From assembly GCA_027625915.1 (NCBI GenBank), contig JANTQA010000051.1, positions 62,501 to 126,500 of the forward strand: 64,000 nucleotides of DNA, given 5' to 3'. This DNA comes from Anaeramoeba flamelloides (Eukaryota; Metamonada; Anaeramoebidae). Position 1 is the first letter of the stretch. Each line of letters begins with the position of its first letter. The notes beneath the pieces were generated by a model. It did not search any database, was not told the origin of the DNA, and worked only from the letters and a program-made list of their open reading frames with translations. The translations under genes and the position numbers were made by a program. Positions 56,301 through 64,000 of this stretch are shown piece after piece.

Positions 56301-57293
56301 TGTTGTGTCGCGTGGGACTAGTACTTCAAATTTCCAAAAAGGTATATTTTCTTGATTGAAAATATTTTGTTTGTCTAATTGTTTCTTCATGATTATAATT
56401 GTTAAATATTATAAAATTTTTTTTAAAAAGTTGAAACTATTGAAAAAAATTTTAGAAAATCAAAATGAGGATATTGATTTTTGAATTTTTTTTTGATTTT
56501 AATTAATAACATTAGTAAAAATGTATTGGAATTAAGTTATTTTAATACAATAATTTTGATGAAAATTAGCTTTTTTTTTGAGATAATTTAAAAGTTTTCT
56601 TGAATTTGTAATCAACCATTGAAAAATTTCCTAAAGTATTTGCATAACTTTACACATTTTTTAAAATACTGTAAATCGACCAAAGCAATTAATTGTTGGA
56701 GAAAAATATGATCAACATTGAATATTGTAAAACGGCTATTAAAATTAAAATCAAATTTGAAAAAAAGAGAAATAAATTACAGAATTCTGAACAAGGACGG
56801 GTATTTCAAGGAATTTTTGAAAAATTTTGTTTGTTGTATTGATTTTTAAAATTTTTGAATCTTCAATATTGATCGATTTCATTGCTTCTCTGGAAACAGT
56901 GTTTTGCTTTTCCCAAGTTTGGATTAACTTATTTTTCAATGTGTAAACAAAATCCGTACAATTCTCGTTTAAAAATTTTGTTTGATTTGAGATTAGGATG
57001 GATAAAAGTATGTCTTCTTTACTTTCTAACAAATAATCACTAGGTTGTATTTTACACATCCCTTTTTCTGGTTCAAACCATTTCTTGTATTTGGGAAGTT
57101 GTTTGAAACAGACTTTAATTTTTTGTGTTTTTGTAAGCTCATTGAAAGGTCCACTAAGATCATCTTCAAGTTCTGTTTCGTTAATGTTCGGGAATAATGA
57201 TCTTCGTATGAGGAAAAAAAGGCCAAACGAAACTAAAATACAAATTACACTGATTAATTTGATCTGTTGTTGTTTGTTTATTCTGTATTTCAT
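50374..57293 (-). CDS. Type II membrane protein with sulfatase-like DUF229 domain, two exons
   Basis: Exon 1 (57293-56781, ATG at 57293) encodes MKYRINKQQQ, a membrane anchor (LISVICILVSFGLFFLI) and a lumenal stem (KVCFKQLPKYKKWF, GMCKIQPSDYL). Exon 2 (51984-50374) starts GGKWETQELELNGTLELPLG and holds the alkaline-phosphatase-fold core: NVIKVIIDSLSHPLY, FRPQ-like FYRPQGYTFYKMD, MLIFSSDHGLHYTSH and SQLDFYTSLYELPLL, with WIPTKYCGC near the end and TAG at 50374. Both junctions are phase 0 and give ...VLVQNS-VGGKWETQ..., total 707 aa. This fits the DUF229 architecture: type II membrane protein, enzyme-like ectodomain. Substrate is unknown. The 4796-nt intron is far longer than others here. If the joint is wrong, these are two separate genes. 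Confidence 0.7.
54305..54433. mobile_element. TA-site MITE (129 bp), Tc1/mariner-like
   Basis: TA flanks both sides. The ends CAGTTTTTTTAAAAAAGTG and, inverted, CAGCTGTTTTAAAAAAGTG match over ~20 bases. The CAG start and TA target fit Tc1/mariner, but the interior is unrelated to family M1. Confidence 0.75.
55258..56124. mobile_element. TWA-site TIR element (family E), copy 2, 867 bp
   Basis: Same ends, arms and length as 13965-14830, in opposite internal orientation, flanked by TTA on both sides (55255-55257, 56125-56127). It keeps the same 62-codon frame (55744-55556, minus) with few changes. Confidence 0.85.
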
Positions 57294-57539
57294 TATTTTT
57301 TTCACAAAAACCAATAAAAAATATTTCTAATTAGTTGTCATAAAGTGTAATTTTTGGAAAAACCGAAGAAACGAAGGTAAAAAGTCTATGTGTGAAATCT
57401 CAATTGTTTTTTAGACTTTCGAAAGAAATTAATTTATTAAAAAATTGTTTTTTATTTTTTTCTCTTGGATTTTAAAAAAATTTAAAAATTTTTTAAATCA
57501 TGAAATTTTACAGTCCTTACCAAACAGTAAAAAAATGTC

Positions 57540-57950
57540 CTAGCTTTGAAACTCAAATTCAATTATAAAAATTTCTGAGTTAACAAATCTTAAATCTAAT
57601 TTTTTAGTAACTTTAAGATTTCTTGTAAACGAACTATTTTTGAATATAATTATTATTAATTCATCTCTTCTTTGTAAAATGCTGTATTTTATTGCTTGAA
57701 ATACAATTATAAAAATGGTAAATGTCAAATTTAGTTTCAAATATTACAGAAAAATTACCTTTTCAAATTTAATGGTGAAATTAAAAAGAAGATCTTTGAA
57801 ATTGTTATTGTCATGTGCTTCCTTACTGTTTGTTAAATTATGGTAAAAGGGATTTGAATAAATTTGGTGAAAACAATTTCTCAAATTAATTTTAATTTTG
57901 ACATACCTTTCACTCTTTTCAAGACTTGCAGTCAATTCAATATGTTACAT
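57540..57950 (-). CDS. Possible last exons of an unidentified gene
   Basis: Minus-strand frame 57945-57752 reads LTASLEKSERYVKIKINL, RNCFHQIYSNPFYHNL and LLFNFTIKFEKVIFL. A phase-2 donor GTAATATTTG (~57751) and acceptor AAAATACAG (~57686) would join it to ILQRRDELIIIIFKN, SSFTRNLKVTKKLDLRF and EIFIIEFEFQS, then TAG at 57540. The ~66-nt intron is plausible. No upstream exon or start was found and no family was recognised. It lies upstream of the DUF229 gene on the same strand. Confidence 0.35.
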
Positions 57951-58380
57951 ATTTGTTGTTTGGAAAAATAGGTTTTTTTCTCTTAAAGAATTTTATGTCT
58001 TTCGAAAAATTTTAAAATTTTTAAAGAATTCCTTACTGAAAAACTATTTGCAATGAAAATCTCAATTCTCGAAATTGATCCTCTTAGCTTTACAAAGAAT
58101 AATAAGATACCAGTCTTATAAAATGAAACTATTTCACAACACAGTTGAAATGATTTCGATTTCTCTATTATTTTTGATCAGTAGCTGAGTTTCACATTTT
58201 TTGATTTTTTGAATACAAAGATTTTTAAAATGATATTCGATTGAAATTAATAAATTAGTTTATTAAATAGCACGTGTTGAAGTTTTAATATGTGTTTTTG
58301 AAAATTGTTTGTGTTGTTTTTTGAAATAACTGTTGTTTTTTTATTTTTTTTTTTTGTATGTGATTTTTTTTTAAATTTAA
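57951..58380. other. AT-rich stretch
   Basis: No gene or element recognised. Confidence 0.4.
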
Positions 58381-59138
58381 GGGATTAGTGTCACCATAGA
58401 TTTCTCTATAATCAAAGTATGTTGTAATTGGGTGTAAATGATATTAGTGCGCCATGGATCAAATAGTTTCTGTGACTCTAAAAAATCTATTTGAAATCCT
58501 ATTGCACAATAAATTATTATATTTTTTTTACTAAGGATCACTATTAAAAAAGTTTCATTTTGTTAAATTTTTTTAATTCCTTTTCCAAATCTAAAAATAG
58601 AAACCCAAAATAATACAGTATTTCTGGTATTCCATAATTTAGATTTAGAACTTCCAAAAGTAACTATTTTTATAATTTCAAAGATTAACTCAATAATCAT
58701 CAACATAAAAGCACAAAGACTGATTATTTTTGTTTGCTTTTGATAAAGGTACTTGTAGCATCAATATATTTAAAAGATTTGAGAAATAATTAGTCAAAAA
58801 AATTTATTCTAAAATTATTTAATTTTTTTTAAAAAAATGAATTTTTTAGTAGCTAATCTACATTTCGCCACAAATTTTTGAAAGATATTTTGTAACTTTG
58901 TAGTCTTAATATTAAAAATTCAACCTTTAAATTTATGGCTAAATGCAGATTTTATTCTGAAATTGTCGAGTTTTTTTATTAATACATAGATCATTTTTAA
59001 TTGATGAGATCAACAAATATTACTACTTGACTAATCGATTGTTTAGAGACATTTGAACCATGTAGCACTAATGCCGTTAGGTCACAATAACAACATACTT
59101 TGTTCCGAGGCTTCTCCTTGGTAGACGCTAATCCATTT
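58381..59138. mobile_element. TTAA-site element (family H), copy 2, 758 bp
   Basis: TTAA at 58377-58380 and 59139-59142. Matches 33654-34429 along its length in the same orientation, from GGGATTAGTGTCACCATAG to TTGGTAGACGCTAATCC. Confidence 0.8.
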
Positions 59139-60603
59139 AACTGTGATTTTTAGTTTTTATTTTGTGTTTAATAAAAAAATACAGTTCAGTTTAACTAAAA
59201 TTTCAAATCAAACAATGTGTATAATAGATCATATTATCCAAGTGTTTTTCTAAAATCTTCTTAGCCAATCTCCTCAAAATTATAAACTAATTCAACCAAA
59301 TTTTCACAAACCAACACCAAAATCCACAACAAACAAATCTTTCAATTTGAATAAATATAAAAAAAACCATAAAAAGGATTAAATAGATTTTCTTAACAAC
59401 TTTTTTGCTGATATCGCCATATTAACAAAAATGATATATTTTTCAAACCTTTTTGAAAAAAAAATGAAAAAAAAATTTCTTTTCATTTACCCATTTTCCT
59501 TTAACCTATAGTCATCAAATCATATCTTGGAATTATTGACTTTATTTATTTGTTTTCATTCTAATTTTTGCCTATATATTGGAGGAGAGAAGAATCCTAA
59601 ATGAAAGAATATTTCATATTGAATCAAAAGTTAATTAACCCAATATTTTATTGATCTAAAATTATACAAGAACATACCCAATGACCAAGCTATTCATAAA
59701 TCAATAGATTTTCAACAATGAAAATCCATCTTAGAAGATATTTAAAATCCTCTCTTTAGATTAAAAGAGATTATAATAAGATTTTTCAATTTTTCAGTCA
59801 AAATAACAGAAATAATATTTTAGAAAACTAAGAATAAAAATTTCAATTATGACTTAGAGAATGATAGTATGATTGACAAGACAAACTCCCTTTTTAAAAA
59901 TAAATAAAACTAAGCATATTCTTGAAAATTTTTCATTTCAACAACCGATAAAAATTAAAAACAATACTGAAAAAAGTTGAAAAACAACACTTAAAAACAC
60001 ATTTTTGAAAAAACAAAATTTATAAAAGTTTGAAAAAAAATATAAAAGTCAACACGGGTTATTGAACATACTGTTATATCTTTTAAAATATTTACATTCT
60101 TGTAATTAATGATGAGTGAAAGTTGCTATTAATGAAAAAAAATCTAAAATTATAATTTTAACTCCAAACAAATCAAAAATTAAAATTAAAGTAGCAATAA
60201 AAATTTACCAAATTTTGAAAAATTAAGTAAAAAAGATTAAAACACATTTGTTTTGAACCATCGTATCAAATATTAGATTATCATAATATTTTTGTTTAAA
60301 ATTTTTACAAAAAAAAACGAATATTTGAAATACTTTTGAAAAGTTAGTCTTAAATGAAGAGTTGTCTCCAATTCTACAAATTGAGTTTTAATTTTTCACT
60401 TTTATCTAAAATTAGGAATTTTCTTATTCTTGTAAATTAAATTTTATTAGAAAAAAATTTATACTTTGAACTGAAAAAAAAAATTAAAAAAAAAAAGTAT
60501 TAAACAATTATTAACTGATCCAAATAAGATTTAGACAGTCGTCTAAAACAAAAACCTCAATATTTTCTTTTTGATTCTAATTAAGTTAAAGATTTAGTGA
60601 TAA
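59139..60603. other. AT-rich intergenic stretch
   Basis: No gene or element recognised; low-complexity A-rich sequence throughout. Confidence 0.45.
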
Positions 60604-61738
60604 GGTGTTAGTCTTCTACGACAACAAGAAGGCAAAATTTTAAAATATGTTATTGGTGGTATTCTCTACTTTCAAATTTTGTAGATCCCAAGTTTCAAGA
60701 AATTCTGATCAACTAAGAAAGCCATAAAAGAAAATTAGTTTTGTGAGAGATCAATTTTTTTTTCCATTTTTTCTGAAATAGAAAACAATTAAAATCTTTT
60801 TTTTTTCTCACAATTTATCTAGTTTTTATCCCTTTTATTGCAATTTTGATCAATATTAGACTATAACATTTCTTTGTTACCAGTAATATTAATATAAAGA
60901 TTTTTTTTCAATTTTGAGACAAAACTTTTGGTTAACCAAAAAAATTGATATATTTAACAGATTAAAAAATAATTGTATTTTTTCAAAGAATAGTAGTTAT
61001 AATAATTAAAGTTTTAAAGTCATTTTAAAAATTTTACTCTGAAATTTTGTTTTTGTATTAAGACAAAATTCGATTTTTCAAAATAAAATTTTCATGAAGA
61101 TATTTGGGAATTAATTAATTTTATCCTCAAAATTCAAAATCATTTTATTTCTGCTAAAAATGAATTGAATTGTTATAAGGATTCTAGTGAATAAGACCAA
61201 ACAATTTGTTGAAAAAATATTTCCAAATTGAAAATTTTTTTGCAATTCTTTTTCATTTTTTTAAAAACCAGAAAACAACTTTTTTCAAAATCTTAAAGAA
61301 AAAATTTTTTTTTGCTTATTAGATCTCAATTTAATTGATAAACTGTAGTTAAGTTTCTACCAAATATTCATTTATTGAATCACCTATACTTCATTTAGTT
61401 TTGTTAGCTGAGATTTGAATTGAAATATGAATTATTTAAAGAAATTGAAACCAAATAAAAAATTTGCTTTCAAAATCAATACTTTCGAATCAAAAACAAA
61501 AAAAAAAGTTTTCCCATTTTCAAGAATTAACTTAATTCTTAAACAAAATAATAGGTTAGTTTTTTTTGTTTTAGATTGGAAACATGTAAATTTTGAATTT
61601 CAAAAAAGAGACTCAAATCAATAAATTGTTTCAATGAGGCTAACTCATCCATTCCATAATTTGAAACACAAATTACAAAAACAAAAATTTTCAAGATCTT
61701 GACAAGATTTCATTTTATTTTCAAAAATGATTGATCCC
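60604..61738. mobile_element. TTAA-site element (family G), second long copy, ~1135 bp
   Basis: The right end GATCCC-TTAA is clear; the left end is worn (ATAAGGTGTTAGTC). It matches 44747-46139 throughout and shows the uninterrupted site of the LINE insertion at 60964-60983. The 65-codon frame at 61427 is not open in the other copy. Confidence 0.8.
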
Positions 61739-64000
61739 TTAATTTAATTTCTTCGGCTTTTATAAAAAACTAGATTAATCTTTTTCTCATGATCTGTCAA
61801 AAACTATATCGACAATATAAAAAGTTTTAAACTGGAGAGTGATTTTTTATGATTTTATTTCAGATGAGGGTTGGTAAACGACATTCTAACCTAAAATCAA
61901 AAAAAATTATCTGAAACACACCTAGTAGATCCTTCAAGGAAAAATTCCTCATAACCTTTTCTTACAACATCCCCAACCCAATTTTTCTTCAAACTAACAA
62001 AAGGAGATTGGGAGAAACGATCTAGAGCAAAAAAACTGTGTCAGCAATATATCAACCATGTTTTGATTTTAGCTTGTTTTATGTATCGAGATGAATTACT
62101 GTATCAAGACTTAGTTCTGATTCAAACCAACTTTGGAGGTTAGATCTGGAATCAATTTTTAATTTTTTTCAAATATTGATTGATTTTAATACTTCCATTT
62201 TCAAAATATTCTCATAATATAAAAAATCACTTTTTTTGTAAACTTTTTAAGGTATCAGCACTGTAGATTCAAAAATTTTCACTTTTTTACCATTTTCAAA
62301 TTTGATCTCAAAACATCATTTTTTTTTTTTTGCTTTAGCTTCCTGTCATTGATTTTTGGTATTCAAAGTACCTCTTTAAACAAAATTGTTTATTAACTTT
62401 TTTTTGTTTCGCTCAAAAAAATACCACAATAGAATATTGAGTGGAATTATATTTTCTTCTTCTGCAAATGTTAAATATTTAACCTTTTATTATTAACTCA
62501 ATATTCTATTGTGGTATTTTGTTTTTTCACTTTTGATTTTTGCAGATCGATGGTAAATCATATGTTGGTTAGTTTTTGATTGGTAAAGGTATATCCATAA
62601 AAATAAAAATTACTTAATTGTTTTTTACCATTTTAGAAAATCATTTTTACCGTAATAACTTGAACCTGAAGGTATAGATTATTTTGACAATATTTCACCA
62701 AGATTAGAAATATATTTCAGTAACAATTATTTTTAAAAAAGTCTACATATTGAATCTTTCTATGAGTTTTTAGGTTAATAATTATTGAGATAATCATGAA
62801 ATTAAAACAAAATTGAAAAAATCGTTACTTTTGGTAGTTTTAAATATGAATTTTTTCTATACATTCATATATTTATTTTGAGATTCTATTTATTGATTCA
62901 AAAATTGAAATTTTAAATAAAATTCATAAAAAGTTGAAAATATTTCAATTTATTTTTCAAAACTGAAATTCCAAAATTTTCCACACAGCTAAAACAGTTC
63001 CAAACAAATCACAATAATACAATTTCATTGAAATTGGAGATAATTTTGATTTTTGTAAATTATAAAAACCTTTTTTTTCTTCTTTTAGTTTTTATTTTCA
63101 TTTCATTGTTTGAATTACGTAATTTGCTCCCTTGGGTCAAAATTTTTTTTTCACAGGTTTATATTATGTTAAAGTTGAGTTGTTCCAAATAGAAGAACAC
63201 AAATAAAATTAGTTGGTAGTATCTAACCTTTGATCGATCAATATTCCTAATAGTATTTTTACAAATTTACCAATAAATTTTTTTGTTTTTCTCTCTCCAA
63301 AATTTTTAACACAACCATGAATTATTTATATGGATAATTATTTATTTAATTGTTTTATGGGTATTGTAATTTATAAAAAAGGTGTTAATATTTCAATTAG
63401 TAAATGGTTCAAATTTGGTAAATCTTCTTTAATTGATTAAATAAGATTTTTTTTTTCACAAATCGAATTTTGGTGTTTCAAAATTTTGAATTGGGGTTTG
63501 AAGAAAAACATATTTAAATATATGTTCTCAGAAAAATTGTAAAATAACCTGAATCTACTCTAATATTTAATTCAAAAAAACATGATTTATGGGAAATACA
63601 CAAAACACTAACATTAAAATATCCTTACTAATATTAAATCAAAAATTTTAATAAATAATCAAAAATTCACTAAAGAATTTTTATTCATCTATTTGAAAAT
63701 TGTTATATATTTAAAAATTTTGAAAAATAATTACTTGTACAATGTTTAACATACATTTAATCAACTTTAATATGTTCCTCCAAAACATTATTCATTTCTG
63801 GATGCTGTTTCTGCAATTTAATGTTATATATTTGTAGTTTTTGGTCAATTATTTAATTGAATCAATATAATATTTAATTATCATATCTTTGTAAATAGTG
63901 AGTATTGATTCTTAGATTTTGTGAATACATATATTGTTTATAGTGTATTTTTCAACTATATTATATTAATTGATATTACTTTTTTTTATTATTAAATTCG
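61739..64000. other. AT-rich intergenic stretch with one strong hairpin
   Basis: No gene recognised. A hairpin at 62415-62524 has arms of ~25 bases (AATACCACAATAGAATATTG against its exact inverse) around a ~55-base loop, probably a small foldback element. Confidence 0.55.

Larger units (their letters stand above)
51985..56780 (-). other. Inferred 4.8-kb intron of the DUF229 gene
   Basis: The donor GTAATT follows CAGAATTCT at 56781, and the acceptor is TAATTAAAG at 51985. It contains a TA-site MITE (54305-54433), a TWA-site element (55258-56124), T-runs at 53560 and 54076, and otherwise AT-rich sequence with no gene recognised. Confidence 0.6.

Noticed and set aside
57540-57950. Reading 57.5-57.9 kb as 5' exons of the DUF229 gene
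   Set aside because: The DUF229 protein has its own ATG and membrane anchor downstream at 57293, and the 57540 frame ends in a stop, so it fits a separate gene end.

Overview
The window is strongly AT-rich eukaryotic DNA from a free-living protist. Genes are few, split by GT-AG introns and separated by long AT-only stretches. TAA, TAG and TGA all act as stops, so the code looks standard. The gene types are a B-box/coiled-coil/filamin/TLDc protein, a multi-spanning receptor fused to an RGS domain, and a sulfatase-like (DUF229) ectoenzyme. With the base composition they recall Anaeramoeba-like anaerobic amoebae; that is an inference from remembered gene repertoires, not a search.

Layout. 1-6365: a LINE with a two-ORF layout, its left end outside the window, shot through with six copies of a ~197-bp palindromic TA-site MITE and one ~400-bp TIR element. 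6934-7634: an intact two-exon gene for a conserved 202-aa protein of unknown function. 9.9-14.8 kb: repeats (a ~870-bp repeat 'B', a large foldback, a TWA-site TIR element). 15258-17465: the receptor-RGS gene. 18060-20210: a decayed MULE transposase. 20417-25722: a 5.3-kb Tc1/mariner-like transposon with ~420-bp terminal inverted repeats and two divergent genes, a DD36E-type transposase and a large zinc-finger accessory protein. It sits inside a LINE 3' remnant. 28.0-30.2 kb: a B-box exon and a broken P-loop NTPase gene, both on the minus strand. 31134-33440: a second, 5'-truncated LINE copy that shows clean empty sites for two MITEs of the first copy. 33.6-35.2 kb: TTAA-flanked TIR elements. 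40556-42823 (minus): the B-box/filamin/TLDc gene. 43-49.9 kb: TTAA elements, two more 'B' repeats, LINE tails, a long inverted repeat. 50374-57293 (minus): the DUF229 gene, which needs a ~4.8-kb intron holding MITEs. 57.5-64 kb: possible 3' exons of another gene, then second copies of the TTAA families.

How the parts relate. Most recognisable sequence is mobile: a LINE family with at least six 3' ends, MULE and Tc1/mariner transposases, and non-autonomous elements with TA, TWA and TTAA target sites. Internal comparison of filled and empty copies fixes several insertion boundaries exactly. Several genes (B-box exon, TLDc gene, transposase, accessory gene) are broken by one-base changes in homopolymers, so either recent decay or assembly error must be considered. 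No tRNA, rRNA, CRISPR or retrovirus-like element was recognised.
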